DNA from: JANWVO01 sp964458495
Lineage (GTDB): Bacteria > Acidobacteriota > Terriglobia > Bryobacterales > Bryobacteraceae
Assembly (NCBI GenBank): GCA_964458495.1
Contig: CAYWJB010000019.1
Location: 1-64,000 of the forward strand
Reading direction: 5' to 3'
Length of the DNA: 64,000 nt
Shown here: one piece after another, positions 27,201 to 34,948 of the stretch
Layout of the letters: each line of letters starts with the position of its first letter
How positions within the stretch are numbered: the first letter of the stretch is position 1
Notes under the pieces: generated by a model
What the model saw: only the letters and a program-made list of their open reading frames with translations
Database searches by the model: none
Told to the model about the DNA's origin: nothing
Program-made: the position numbers and the translations under genes

Positions 27201-27490
27201 CCTCCCACAAAGTCTGGGCTGCGAAATTCGTCGCCCGGCATCCAAACCTGATCGGCGTCGAGCTGTCCAATTTCCGCTGCGGACACGACGCGCCCGCCTA
27301 CAGGCTCATCCAGAAGATCCTCGAATCCGCCGGCCGGCCGTACTTCGGCTTCAAGGACCTGGACGAGAACAAGCCTGCCGGGTCCATCCGCCTGCGCGTG
27401 GAAACCATCGACTACTACCTGCGGAAACACCGGGACCGGCTGATCCAGCGCCGCAGCGGTGCGCCGGATGCGCTGGCGGCGCAGGTTTGA
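24197..27490 (+). CDS. Acyl-CoA dehydratase activase with two BcrAD/BadFG ATPase domains
   Basis: Protein of 1097 residues. Two ASKHA ATPase domains are present. The first has VDIGSTTVKAVV, VELGGQDAKMIFFE, CAGGTG with C133, and GKCGVFAESD with C172; the 39-residue gap equals that of the cluster cysteines C127/C166 in HgdC of Acidaminococcus. The second has IDGGSTSTKAVLIDEWG, ADAGGQDIKIIVL, CSAGNG and PGCAIFLQADI. From about residue 640 a DUF2229-like region with FCANSCIRT follows, then an HgdB-like part ending near GHDAPAYRLIQKILE. Such proteins use ATP to push one electron onto a partner dehydratase or reductase. The start is the ATG overlapping the previous gene. The physiological substrate is not known. 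Confidence 0.85.
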   Translation: MLSWIAGVDIGSTTVKAVVCPAEGGEPVWRDYRRHGARQAEMVAAFLKRIEEQFGPAGEALEVVMTGSGAATFAPAAGARRISEVAAVALAVEKRFPDVLSVVELGGQDAKMIFFEPLPGGGRKKTSTMNDVCAGGTGAVIDKIAAKLRIGESELSQYRYAGVPLHPVAGKCGVFAESDINSLQKKGVAAAELIASLFEAIVLQNLSVLCRGRVLLPIVLLLGGPNHYLPGLREAWRAHLDRQWRERGVELPAGTSADSLVLCPDDALYFAALGAVESAREEEGQSACRGYTQFLAWSRASRARRDGLAGLRGSDRELSEFLDQYRPPPQPVRGFEPGERCRVFLGIDGGSTSTKAVLIDEWGTVRASSYRLSAGNPLDDCRHIAAELRQSAARQGAELHVLGAAVTGYAKDVLSRVLRADVEVVETAAHARSGMHVMPGVDVIADAGGQDIKIIVLRGPQVKDFLLNTQCSAGNGYFLQAVAHSFGVPLEAYAECAFQARSMPQFTPGCAIFLQADIVNFQRQGWTQEEILAGLAAVLAKNIWIKVAKIRNPRQLGRRFLLQGGTQKNLAAVKAQVDFLRNHAGAGADLEIAVHPFCGEAGAIGAALEARDLWAAGHTTQFPGLEAIEQLQFRSFSGEKTRCRFCANSCIRTFLDYEIGGDAGRLVVANCEKGAAEDPAGVRRILAAAEKLRRENPNLVALAARTCWHSPAPPPRVARPAPRFLLRKRDRLLAERARIRIAIPRVTYQYIYGNFFTAYLESLGILRDNILWSDYTSDALYRAAMGRGVIDPCFPSKVAAAHVWNLLSVHCPRRPFQILFMPMFDVLGTHLESSLGSNACPTVIATPLMVQAVFRIGADEFARRGIRFLRPLVDLRDKALLARQMLECWAPVLGVDKEENAAALEIAHAAHRAWMERMRVATREVIERLEAEGRLGIVILGRPYHHDPGLNHGIPEEFQSRGYPVLSQSFLPVDADILERVFADGHALDIDDVWQHSYSASTSHKVWAAKFVARHPNLIGVELSNFRCGHDAPAYRLIQKILESAGRPYFGFKDLDENKPAGSIRLRVETIDYYLRKHRDRLIQRRSGAPDALAAQV

Positions 27491-27514
27491 TCGCTTCGCG
27501 CCCGCCCCTGGGCC

Positions 27515-28687
27515 TTACGGCGCCAGTGTGTTGAGGAAGCTCGTGCCGGCGGGCGTCGACGTGCCGAAGTTCGCGGCGATCGTCTGTCCGATGTCCGCCA
27601 GCGACGCCCTCAGCCCCAGCTGCCGTCCGCGCGCCGCGCCGGGTCCGAAAGCCAGCAGCGGAACGTATTCCCGGTTGTGGTCCGTGGACGGCGTCGTCGG
27701 ATCGCAGCCGTGGTCGGCGGTCAGAATGGCAAGGTCGCCCGGCGCCAGGGCCGACTCCAGCGATGGCAGCCATGCATCCACCGCCTCCAGCGCCTGCGAG
27801 TACCCCTCGGGATCGTTCCGGTGGCCGTAAAGCATGTCGAAATCCACCAGATTCGCGAAGATCAACCCACCCGGCAGCTCGCGCATCGCCTCCAGAATTC
27901 TCGCCATTCCGTCCGCATTATTCTTCGTTTTCAGGGACAATTTGATGCCGCGGTTCAGGAAAATGTCGGCGATCTTTCCCACCCCTGCCACCGGAGCGCC
28001 GCGCTCGGCCAGGCGGTCGAGCAGCATTCCCGCAGGCGGAGGAACGGCGTAGTCATGGCGGTTCGCCGTGCGCACGAAGGCCCCCGGGGCTCCGGTGAAA
28101 GGCCTCGCGATCACGCGCCCCACCTCGTGCTCCCCCCGCAGCAGATCCCTGGCGATTTCGCAGATCCTGTAAAGTTCTGCCAGCGGAATCACCTCTTCGT
28201 GCGCCGCAATCTGAAAGACGCTGTCTGCGGACGTGTAGACAATCGGCTTCCCCGTCCGCATATGCTCCTCGCCCAGCTCCCGGATGATCTCCGTGCCGGA
28301 GGCGGGCTTGTTGCCCAGCGTTCCACGTCCGGTGCGCCGCTCGAACTCCTGCATCAGTTCCGGCGGAAATCCGTTCGGATACAGGGGGAAAGGCCTCTCA
28401 AGGACGATGCCCGCCAGCTCCCAGTGGCCCGTGGTGGTGTCCTTGCCCGGCGAGGCCAGCGCGCAGCGGCCGTAGCAGGCTGCCGGTTCCGCAACGGGCG
28501 CCAGGTGAGCGAACGGGCGGATGTTGGCCAGCCCCAGCCGCAAAAGGTTCGGGAGCTGCAAAGGCCGCCGTTCGGCGCAATGGCCCAGCGTGTCGCCGGG
28601 CATGTCGTCGCCGAATTCGCGCCAGTCGGGCATGGCGCCGATGCCAACACTGTCGAGCACAACGAGGATCACGCGGCGGAAGCTCAC
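27515..28687 (-). CDS. deoB: Phosphopentomutase
   Basis: Alkaline-phosphatase-superfamily mutase of 390 residues, the usual length; it interconverts ribose 1- and 5-phosphates in nucleoside salvage. Motifs are RVILVVLDSVGIGAMPD, GKDTTTGHWELAG with the catalytic threonine, VYTSADSVFQIAAHEE, NLVDFDMLYGHRNDPEGY and LTADHGCDPTTPSTDHNRE, which bind the manganese ions. The GTG at 28687 is chosen because it forms a GTGA overlap with the preceding gene and directly precedes the conserved core; the longer frame upstream runs antiparallel to nothing recognisable. It is the last gene of a five-gene minus-strand operon and converges with the activase gene, with only 24 bp between the stops. Confidence 0.95.
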   Translation of the reverse strand: MSFRRVILVVLDSVGIGAMPDWREFGDDMPGDTLGHCAERRPLQLPNLLRLGLANIRPFAHLAPVAEPAACYGRCALASPGKDTTTGHWELAGIVLERPFPLYPNGFPPELMQEFERRTGRGTLGNKPASGTEIIRELGEEHMRTGKPIVYTSADSVFQIAAHEEVIPLAELYRICEIARDLLRGEHEVGRVIARPFTGAPGAFVRTANRHDYAVPPPAGMLLDRLAERGAPVAGVGKIADIFLNRGIKLSLKTKNNADGMARILEAMRELPGGLIFANLVDFDMLYGHRNDPEGYSQALEAVDAWLPSLESALAPGDLAILTADHGCDPTTPSTDHNREYVPLLAFGPGAARGRQLGLRASLADIGQTIAANFGTSTPAGTSFLNTLAP

Positions 28688-29934
28688 GGCGCAGGCGCCT
28701 CCAGCGCCTCGCGAATCCGCTCGCTCAGCATCTCCACAAACCGGTCCGCGATGAATCCATTCATCCGGCTGAAGACGTTTCCCTGACGGTCCAGCACTAC
28801 CGTCGTCGGGATGGAATTCACCTTCAGAAGCGAACCGAGTCCGTCGTCGAAATAGGAAAGAGGCCCCCACCCCTGCTTCTGGAGGAATGGAGCCACGGCG
28901 GACCGCTCCTCGTCCGTCGCCACCGGCAGGAACACGACGTCGCTGCGGCCACGAAAGCGCTGCCTCACCTGTTCATAAAGCGGATGCTGCGCGCGGCAGG
29001 GCGCGCACCATGTGGCCCAAAAATCCAGCACCACCACCTTGCCTTTCAGGCTGGCCAGCGCCAGCGGTTCGCCCTGCGTGGCAGTCAAGGTGAACTCGCC
29101 CGGCGTGCGGGCGCCGAAGTTCGCATCCAGCGCCTTCAGCCTTTGCTGCCGGGCCGCCTGAAGCGCGGCAACGCGGTCGTAGGCGTCCAGCAGCGGCCGC
29201 GCAAAGGCCGTCTCGTCGCCCCGCGCGCGCCGCGCCAGCGAGGCCAGCCGCTCGCGGTCCCGCTTTGGAACCGGCTCTCCCGTGCGGTCCGAACCGAGCG
29301 CGATCGACTCGGCAGCGGCATTCAGAGCTTCCTGCAACCGGCCCGCGCGTTCCAGAATCCTGGCCCGTTCGCGCGCGTTGTCCACGGTCGGGCACGCCTG
29401 CCAGCCGGCCAGCGCCGCCGCCAGCGCCTCCTCCGTCCGCCCGAGATTGTCGAGCGCGCGCGCCTCCATGGTGTGCGCCCGCGCCAGCGCGTATTCGGTC
29501 TCGTCGAGGCGGCGTCCGGCCAGCGGGCGGTAAGCGCCTTGAAGCTGCTGCTCGCGCTCCTTCTCGAGCGCCTGCACGAGCAGCCGCGCGTATTGCAGCG
29601 CGCGTTCCTGCGCCCGCTTCTCCCCCGAATCGAGCAATGCGCGCGTCACCTGGTCCAGCAGTTGCAAGCTGCGCGAGCCCGCCTCCACAGCGCGAACCCC
29701 GTATTCGAGCAGCAGCCGGCGGTCGCGCAGATCCGCGGCGGCCTGCGCCAGCACGCGCTCGATTTCCGCGCGCTGCGGCGAAGCGGGATAACGCTTCAGA
29801 TGGCGCTCCAGCGCCCTCGCGTAGTCGATGACGCTCGTGCCCGCCTCCGCCAGGGCGCGGTCCAGCTCGTCCTCTGCATTGGAAGCCGCCGGCGGCTGCG
29901 CCGCCAGCAGCAGGGCCCACACCAGCGCCGTCAC
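28684..29934 (-). CDS. Exported TlpA-like thioredoxin-domain protein with helical repeats
   Basis: Protein of 416 residues with a signal peptide. Residues about 20-270 are alpha-helical, TPR-like (ALDNLGRTEEALAAALAGWQ). A thioredoxin fold of the AhpC/TSA-TlpA type follows from about 285. Its redox motif WCAPC is in VVLDFWATWCAPCRAQHP, and the cis-proline strand appears as SIPTTVVLDRQG. It should act as a periplasmic disulfide oxidoreductase on unknown partners. It overlaps both neighbours by 4 bp (ATGA and GTGA), so it is translated with the upstream hypothetical gene and deoB. Confidence 0.85.
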   Translation of the reverse strand: MTALVWALLLAAQPPAASNAEDELDRALAEAGTSVIDYARALERHLKRYPASPQRAEIERVLAQAAADLRDRRLLLEYGVRAVEAGSRSLQLLDQVTRALLDSGEKRAQERALQYARLLVQALEKEREQQLQGAYRPLAGRRLDETEYALARAHTMEARALDNLGRTEEALAAALAGWQACPTVDNARERARILERAGRLQEALNAAAESIALGSDRTGEPVPKRDRERLASLARRARGDETAFARPLLDAYDRVAALQAARQQRLKALDANFGARTPGEFTLTATQGEPLALASLKGKVVVLDFWATWCAPCRAQHPLYEQVRQRFRGRSDVVFLPVATDEERSAVAPFLQKQGWGPLSYFDDGLGSLLKVNSIPTTVVLDRQGNVFSRMNGFIADRFVEMLSERIREALEAPAP

Positions 29935-30584
29935 GGCTTCGCCTCTGCCGCGCCCGGCTCCTGCCCGGCCGCCTCAGCCTGCTGGAAAAGCGCCAGCAGC
30001 TTCTCGGCGCGCTCCCGCGCCATGTTCAGATAGGCGGAGTTGGCCGCCACGCGCTTCAAAAGCGGAACGTACTGATCCACGCCCACCAGGCGCTTGCGGT
30101 CCCACGCGGCCTCGATGCGCAGGATCGCCTGGTTCACGCCCAGCCGGTCGTACTTCACCGCCCGCTCCAGGTCCGCTTGCAGGATCGCCGATTCGCACAT
30201 CCTCTCAAACCAGTCGTGCAGCAGCTGCGCGTCGGGATCGAGCGTGTGGTTGAACTTCGCTTCATGCCGCTCCCCGCCCTGCTCCCAGCGGAGCAGCTTG
30301 TCGCCCATGCGCGCCACCTTCAGCCCCGATTCCAGCGGCTTGCGGAAGTGATCGAGCTTCGCGCTGAGTTCCCACACGACGCGCGTCTCCTGTGGCCGCA
30401 GGCGGAACACGGTGGGAAACTCCTCCTCGGGCGCCTCGCGGTACTCGGCGCGCCCGTCCCGGTCGAGGCGGATCTCCATGTACGGCGGCTTGCTGCCGGG
30501 AAAGGTCTTTGAATAGAAAAGGCGCGGGCCGTCGGCAGCGGCGGCGGCAAGCGCGAGCACGGCCAGCGGAAGCATGCGCATCAT
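29931..30584 (-). CDS. Hypothetical exported protein
   Basis: Unrecognised protein of 217 residues with a signal peptide (LPLAVLALAAAAA). The mature part is mixed beta/alpha up to about residue 110 (YMEIRLDRDGRAEYREAPEEE), then helical, with a charged C-terminal region ending in AEAGQEPGAAEAKP. Two ATGs occur in a row at the start; the first overlaps the ruvC stop by 4 bp. The gene sits between ruvC and the thioredoxin-like gene in a tightly overlapping operon. No catalytic motif is seen. Confidence 0.7.
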   Translation of the reverse strand: MMRMLPLAVLALAAAAADGPRLFYSKTFPGSKPPYMEIRLDRDGRAEYREAPEEEFPTVFRLRPQETRVVWELSAKLDHFRKPLESGLKVARMGDKLLRWEQGGERHEAKFNHTLDPDAQLLHDWFERMCESAILQADLERAVKYDRLGVNQAILRIEAAWDRKRLVGVDQYVPLLKRVAANSAYLNMARERAEKLLALFQQAEAAGQEPGAAEAKP

Positions 30585-31066
30585 AGCGGAACAGGCGTCG
30601 AGCGGCGGGCCGCGTGGCAGATGGCCACGGCCAGAGCATCAGACGCGTCCGGCGAGCGCGGCGCTTCATCCAGCTTCAGCAGCACGCGCGTCATCCATGC
30701 CACCTGCTGCTTGTCGGCTCGCCCGTTGCCCACCAGGGCGAGCTTCACCTGCGCCGGCGGGTAGGCTGCCACCGGTATGCCCGCTTCCGCGCACACAAAC
30801 AGCGCCACGCCCCGCACGTGCGTCAGTTTCAGCGCGCTGCGGACGTTCTCGCCCGTGAACGTGTCCTCCACCGCCGCCTCTTCCGGTGCGTAATCGGCGA
30901 TGATCCGCCGCAGCCCCTCGCCGATCGTCTTCAGCCGCAGCGAGAGCTCCTCGCCCGCCTTCGTCCGGATGGCGCCGCACGCCACCATGGCGTGGCGCGT
31001 GCCGTCCGTGTCGATGACACCGTATCCCGTCGCCTGGCTGCCGCAATCGATGCCCAGGATCCGCAC
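30581..31066 (-). CDS. ruvC: Crossover junction endodeoxyribonuclease RuvC
   Basis: Holliday-junction resolvase of 161 residues, close to family length. Catalytic acidic residues are visible: D7 in ILGIDCGSQATGYG, a glutamate in AAVEDTFTGEN, and the DASDALAVAICH motif near the C-terminus. It follows yebC by 28 bp, a pairing common in bacteria. ruvA and ruvB are not in this window. Confidence 0.96.
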   Translation of the reverse strand: MRILGIDCGSQATGYGVIDTDGTRHAMVACGAIRTKAGEELSLRLKTIGEGLRRIIADYAPEEAAVEDTFTGENVRSALKLTHVRGVALFVCAEAGIPVAAYPPAQVKLALVGNGRADKQQVAWMTRVLLKLDEAPRSPDASDALAVAICHAARRSTPVPL

Positions 31067-31094
31067 GCGCCCCTCGCGCCCGTCCCCGCCCGGA

Positions 31095-31829
31095 CTACTC
31101 GCCGGTCTCCTCGCCGAAGTCGGCGTTCGTGTAGACGTTCTGCACGTCGTCGTGATCCTCGAGCGCCTCCATCAGCTTCATGACGCCGGAGGCGTGCTTC
31201 GGATCCACTTCCACCAGGTTCTTCGGGATCATCCCGATCTCGGCCGACGCCGTCGCAATGCCCGCCCTTTCCAGCGCCTCCAGCACGGCGTGATGAGACT
31301 CGGGCGCCGACAGGATCTCCCAGTGATCCCCCTCCAGCTTCACATCATCCGCCCCGGCTTCCAGGGCCAGCTCCATCAGCTGATCCTCGGTCGCCTTGTC
31401 CTTCTCGATCAGAATCTGGCTTTTGCGCTCGAACATCCAGCTCACCGAGCCCAGCTCGCCGAGGTTGCCCCCGTTCTTGGAGAAGAGATGGCGGATTTCG
31501 GAGACCGTCCGGTTGCGGTTGTCGGTGGCTGTGGCCACCATGATGGCCACCCCGCCCGGACCGTATCCCTCGAACATGATCTCGTCAATGGCCCCGCCCT
31601 CCAGTTCGCCTGTGCCGCGCTGGATGGCGCGCTTGATGTTGTCGGCAGGCATGGAGACAGCCTTGGCGGCGAGGATTGCGGTGCGGAGGCGAGGGTTGGC
31701 GTCAGGATCGCCGCCATTGCGGGCCGCGATGGTGATTTCCTTGATGAGGCGGGTGAACAGCTTCCCGCGCTTGGCGTCCAGGGCCGCTTTCTTGTGTTTG
31801 ATCGTCGCCCACTTGGAATGTCCGGACAT
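31095..31829 (-). CDS. yebC: YebC/PmpR-family protein
   Basis: Protein of 244 residues of the YebC/TACO1 family. It starts MSGHSKWATIKHKKAALDAKRGK, the family signature, which fixes the ATG at 31829 rather than the longer frame. YGPGGVAIMVATATDNRNRT and SVSWMFERKSQI are further conserved parts. Members are described as transcriptional regulators and also as factors that help ribosomes at difficult proline stretches; which applies here is not known. It heads the yebC-ruvC-unknown-tlpA-deoB operon. Confidence 0.96.
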   Translation of the reverse strand: MSGHSKWATIKHKKAALDAKRGKLFTRLIKEITIAARNGGDPDANPRLRTAILAAKAVSMPADNIKRAIQRGTGELEGGAIDEIMFEGYGPGGVAIMVATATDNRNRTVSEIRHLFSKNGGNLGELGSVSWMFERKSQILIEKDKATEDQLMELALEAGADDVKLEGDHWEILSAPESHHAVLEALERAGIATASAEIGMIPKNLVEVDPKHASGVMKLMEALEDHDDVQNVYTNADFGEETGE

Positions 31830-31952
31830 GGCTGACCTCTCGCCTGGATGGGATGGTTGTCGATCGGGGCGCGCCCGCCCCAATTGTTCAGAATACCATC
31901 GGTACGGCGCCGTATCCACGGTTTCCGCAGCCGCGGCGGAGGAGAGCGTGGA

Positions 31953-32693
31953 TCAGGCCCGGGCAGGGCGGCTCGACGCGATGGCGGAGGCGAGAGCGCG
32001 CAGGAGAGCGGCGCCGTCTCCACGGTATGCGCTCCCGTGCTGGCAGGCGAGGGTTTCCGGCGCAAGGCGCGCCAGCCGCTCCAGCGTGGCTGCCGTGTCT
32101 TCCGCGTGGGCGTAGTAGTCGAGCATGGCGCGCATCGATTCGCTCGCGGTGAGCACCTCGCTCTCCGTCACCGGCGGCGTGTCCGCGCCGGGCTGCGTGA
32201 ACAGATCCCCGCAAAGCAGGGTTCCCGTCGATTCGTCGAACAGAATCCCGCAGTCCCACCCGTGCGGCACATGCGGCGTGTAGAGCCACCTCAGCCGCCT
32301 CCGGCCGGTCTCCAACACTTCATCATCTGCAAGCCCGCGCGCCGGCGAACCTGCAAAGTCATTGACCGACGTCAGCGCGCCGATCTGGCTCGAAAACGCC
32401 ACCGCCCGCGGCGCCGCCGCCAGCAGCTCCCTCAGCGCCCCGTACTCGTCGCCCTCAAAATGCGATCCCCCGATCCAGCGCAGTCTTTCGACCGGCAGCA
32501 CCTTCGCCACCGCTTCCGCCGTCACCTGCGCCAGGCTGCGGAATCCGGCGTGAAACAGCAGCGGCTCGTCGTCCGCCACGAGGTACGAATTGAAGCTGAA
32601 CCCCCCGGGAATCGCATCCGATGGAGTGCTGATCCGGTAAATGCCCGCCGAGACCTCGTCCAGCCGCGTGCCCGTTGTGGAATTCGTAATCAT
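31953..32693 (-). CDS. MBL-fold di-iron protein, flavodiiron-like without flavodoxin domain
   Basis: Metallo-beta-lactamase-fold protein of 246 residues. The metal motif is HFEGDEYG (H-x-E-x-D), as in the oxygen/NO-reducing di-iron domain of flavodiiron proteins, with further ligands likely in HVPHGWDCG, LLCGDLFTQPG and the C-terminal QHGSAY. No flavodoxin domain is attached, so an external electron donor would be needed if it is a reductase. The start MITNSTTG at 32693 is preferred to the upstream ATG at 32747, because the first 18 residues of the longer form look non-coding. Possible roles are oxygen or NO detoxification, or sensing. Confidence 0.75.
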   Translation of the reverse strand: MITNSTTGTRLDEVSAGIYRISTPSDAIPGGFSFNSYLVADDEPLLFHAGFRSLAQVTAEAVAKVLPVERLRWIGGSHFEGDEYGALRELLAAAPRAVAFSSQIGALTSVNDFAGSPARGLADDEVLETGRRRLRWLYTPHVPHGWDCGILFDESTGTLLCGDLFTQPGADTPPVTESEVLTASESMRAMLDYYAHAEDTAATLERLARLAPETLACQHGSAYRGDGAALLRALASAIASSRPARA

Positions 32694-32835
32694 GGCCCCT
32701 CGCTCCGGCTGCGGGCTGCATCCGGCTCGCCCGCGCAGTTGCCCCATTTTCGGGCGGAATGCGGCTCAGGGCAAGTAAATTTCGGGCTCCTCCCGGCAAA
32801 GTCTGCCGCGCCGGCAATCCATTCGGGCGGTTCGT

Positions 32836-33321
32836 CTAATTCAGCCGCGCCGCCAGCTCCCGCGCCGCCATGTCGGCATCCTTCTCCGGCAGCCCCGCCA
32901 CTCCCGCCAACCACGCCCCCTTGGCGAACACGAACACCATCCGGTCTCCGTCCTTGCCGTAGTAGCCGCCAAAGTGGGCGATCAGCTTCGGGTTCTCCAT
33001 CCGCTTCTTGTAGTCGAACAGCAGGAGCGCCGCAGCCTCCGGAACCTTGGTGCGGATCAGGAACATCTCGAATTCCTGCTTCCCGCGCCGGTAGCGCGCC
33101 ACATTGCCGCCGGGCAGAAACTCGCGCCCGAGCACATGGTCCTCCACCACCTTGGCGTCGATCCGCCCTTCCGCAGGGAACCGGTGCGTCTCGTCGGCAA
33201 CGGCAGGCCTCTTCTTCGCCGGCGCCGCCGCGGGCTTCTTCGGCTCCGCGCCCCCTCCGCAGCCGGCCAGCAGCGCTGCGCCCGCCGCAATTGCAGACAC
33301 CCACATCCTGAACCGCTTCAT
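32836..33321 (-). CDS. Hypothetical lipoprotein
   Basis: Protein of 161 residues with a lipobox LLAGC at about residue 21, followed by a Lys/Pro/Ala-rich linker and a compact mixed alpha/beta domain (FPAEGRIDAKVVEDHVLGREFLPGG, FEMFLIRTKVPEAAALLLFDY). It should be anchored to a membrane on the periplasmic side. No function is recognised. It is divergent from coaX, with 73 bp between their starts. Confidence 0.75.
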   Translation of the reverse strand: MKRFRMWVSAIAAGAALLAGCGGGAEPKKPAAAPAKKRPAVADETHRFPAEGRIDAKVVEDHVLGREFLPGGNVARYRRGKQEFEMFLIRTKVPEAAALLLFDYKKRMENPKLIAHFGGYYGKDGDRMVFVFAKGAWLAGVAGLPEKDADMAARELAARLN

Positions 33322-33394
33322 GCCTCGATCCTACCATCTGCGCGCCCCCCTTCCGGCCTTCCCGCGCCGCGGTGCTAGCCTAGGTTCTGGACCC

Positions 33395-34165
33395 ATGCTG
33401 CTGGCCATCGACGCAGGCAACACCAACGTCACCGCCGGTCTGTTCGACGGCGGCCGCATCGTCACGCGGTGGTGCCTGCGCACCGTGCACGAGCGCACGC
33501 CCGACGAGTGGGGCATCCAGTTCCGCACCCTGTTCGAGCTCGAAAACCGCTCTCTCCAGGAGGTCGACGGCGTCGCCGCCGCGAGCGTCGTGCCGCCGCT
33601 CGAATCCACGCTCACCGCCATGGCGCGCCGCTACTTCGGCGTCGACCCCTTCTGGATCAACGGCGCCACCGAAACCGGGCTCAGCATCCTCTACGACAAT
33701 CCCCGCGAAGTCGGCGCGGACCGCATCGTCAACGCCGTCGCCGCCTTGGGAAAATACGGGGGACCGTGCATCGTCGTCGATCTCGGCACGGCCATCACGT
33801 TCGACGCCGTCAGCGCCCGCGCCGAATATCTGGGCGGCGTCATTTGCCCCGGAATCGGCATCTCCATCGCCGGGCTTTTCCAGAAAACGGCGCGCCTTCC
33901 CATGGTGGATTTCCGCGATCCCGGCCGCCTCATCGGCACCAACACGGTTGCCAGCATGCAGTCCGGCCTTTTCTACGGTCTCATCGCCATGATCGACGGA
34001 ATCGTCGAGAAGATGGCCGCCGAGCTCGGCCCCGGCACGCGTATCGTGGCCACCGGCGGCCAGGCGGGGTTGATCACCGCAGCTTCAAAATGGGTCAAAA
34101 CCGCCGACGAGGACCTCACACTGGAAGGCCTGTACCGCATCTGGGAAATGAACCGCCGCCCATGA
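33395..34165 (+). CDS. coaX: Type III pantothenate kinase
   Basis: First enzyme of coenzyme A synthesis, 256 residues, of the ASKHA superfamily. Motifs are LLAIDAGNTNVTAGLFDGG (phosphate 1), GADRIVNAVAALGKYGGPCIVVDLGTAITFD (phosphate 2 and catalytic aspartate) and RIVATGGQAGLI (adenosine). The ATG at 33395 precedes the first motif; the longer upstream frame lies over the divergent lipoprotein gene. The stop overlaps the next gene by 4 bp (ATGA). Confidence 0.96.
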   Translation: MLLAIDAGNTNVTAGLFDGGRIVTRWCLRTVHERTPDEWGIQFRTLFELENRSLQEVDGVAAASVVPPLESTLTAMARRYFGVDPFWINGATETGLSILYDNPREVGADRIVNAVAALGKYGGPCIVVDLGTAITFDAVSARAEYLGGVICPGIGISIAGLFQKTARLPMVDFRDPGRLIGTNTVASMQSGLFYGLIAMIDGIVEKMAAELGPGTRIVATGGQAGLITAASKWVKTADEDLTLEGLYRIWEMNRRP

Positions 34166-34854
34166 CTCCGCAGCCGGATGACTCCGAATGGAAGCTGAAT
34201 TACTTCAGCTACTTCACCGAGATTGAGGAGCATTTCCAGCGCGCCCGCGGCACCGGACTGTTCCTCATGTCACCCCTCGATTGGGCCCTGGCCGAGTCCT
34301 GGAAGAATTCCGGAGTGCCCCTTGAGGCCGTGCTCCGCGGCATCGATGCCGCTTTCGAAAAATGGCGCTCGCGGCGGCAGCGCACGCAACGCATCAACAG
34401 CCTGGCCTACTGCGCCCAGGCCGTGATGCAGGAGGCCGAGGCCATGGCCAGGAACCGCCAGGAAGCCGGCGCTGCCGCCGGCGCGGCCATCATCGCCCCG
34501 GAGGCCGTGCGGCGCCATCTCGAAAAGGGCGCCGCCGCGCTGGAATCCTCGCCCGGCTTTGAGGACATCGCCGCATCCTTGCGCTCCATCCTCGCCGAAT
34601 TCGAGCGCCACGCGGCCGATCTCCGCGAGCTAGAGCTGCGCCTCACCGCCCTCGAGGACCGCATGGCCTCCATCGCCCGCACCCGGCTGAGCGAAGATCA
34701 GCTCCTCGCCATGCGCCGCGAACTCGACCGCGACCTTGGCCCCTACCGCAGCCGCATGAGCGCAGAACAATTGGCACGCCTGGAGAAATCTTTTCTTGAC
34801 CGCAAGGTCTATGAACTTGCCCGGCTGCCGCGGCTCAGTCTGTTTTACGTCTGA
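34162..34854 (+). CDS. Hypothetical helical protein coupled to coaX
   Basis: Unrecognised cytoplasmic protein of 230 residues, starting in an ATGA overlap with coaX. The first 85 residues contain YFSYFTEIEEHFQRARGTGLFLMSPLDWALAESWKNSGVPLEAVLRG, a compact helical region. The rest is long helices rich in Glu, Arg and Ala, probably a coiled coil. No signal peptide or membrane segment is seen. The link to coaX is positional only. Confidence 0.75.
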   Translation: MTPQPDDSEWKLNYFSYFTEIEEHFQRARGTGLFLMSPLDWALAESWKNSGVPLEAVLRGIDAAFEKWRSRRQRTQRINSLAYCAQAVMQEAEAMARNRQEAGAAAGAAIIAPEAVRRHLEKGAAALESSPGFEDIAASLRSILAEFERHAADLRELELRLTALEDRMASIARTRLSEDQLLAMRRELDRDLGPYRSRMSAEQLARLEKSFLDRKVYELARLPRLSLFYV

Positions 34855-34914
34855 CGGTACCGCCAGTACCAACAAGCAGATCTGATTCTCCTGACAATTG
34901 ACTGCCTTGGGGCC

Positions 34915-34942
34915 TTGACGGCTCACGGATCTGTGATATAGT
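34915..34942 (+). promoter_or_regulatory. Strong sigma-70-type promoter of candidate small RNA
   Basis: TTGACG at 34915-34920 and TATAGT at 34937-34942 with a 16-bp spacer. Each box differs from consensus at one position. No coding frame follows, only about 100 bp of hairpins and a terminator. A 12-bp perfect palindrome, CAGCGTACGCTG at 34952-34963, lies just after the predicted start and might be an operator or part of the RNA fold. Confidence 0.75.
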
Positions 34943-34948
34943 GGCGAC

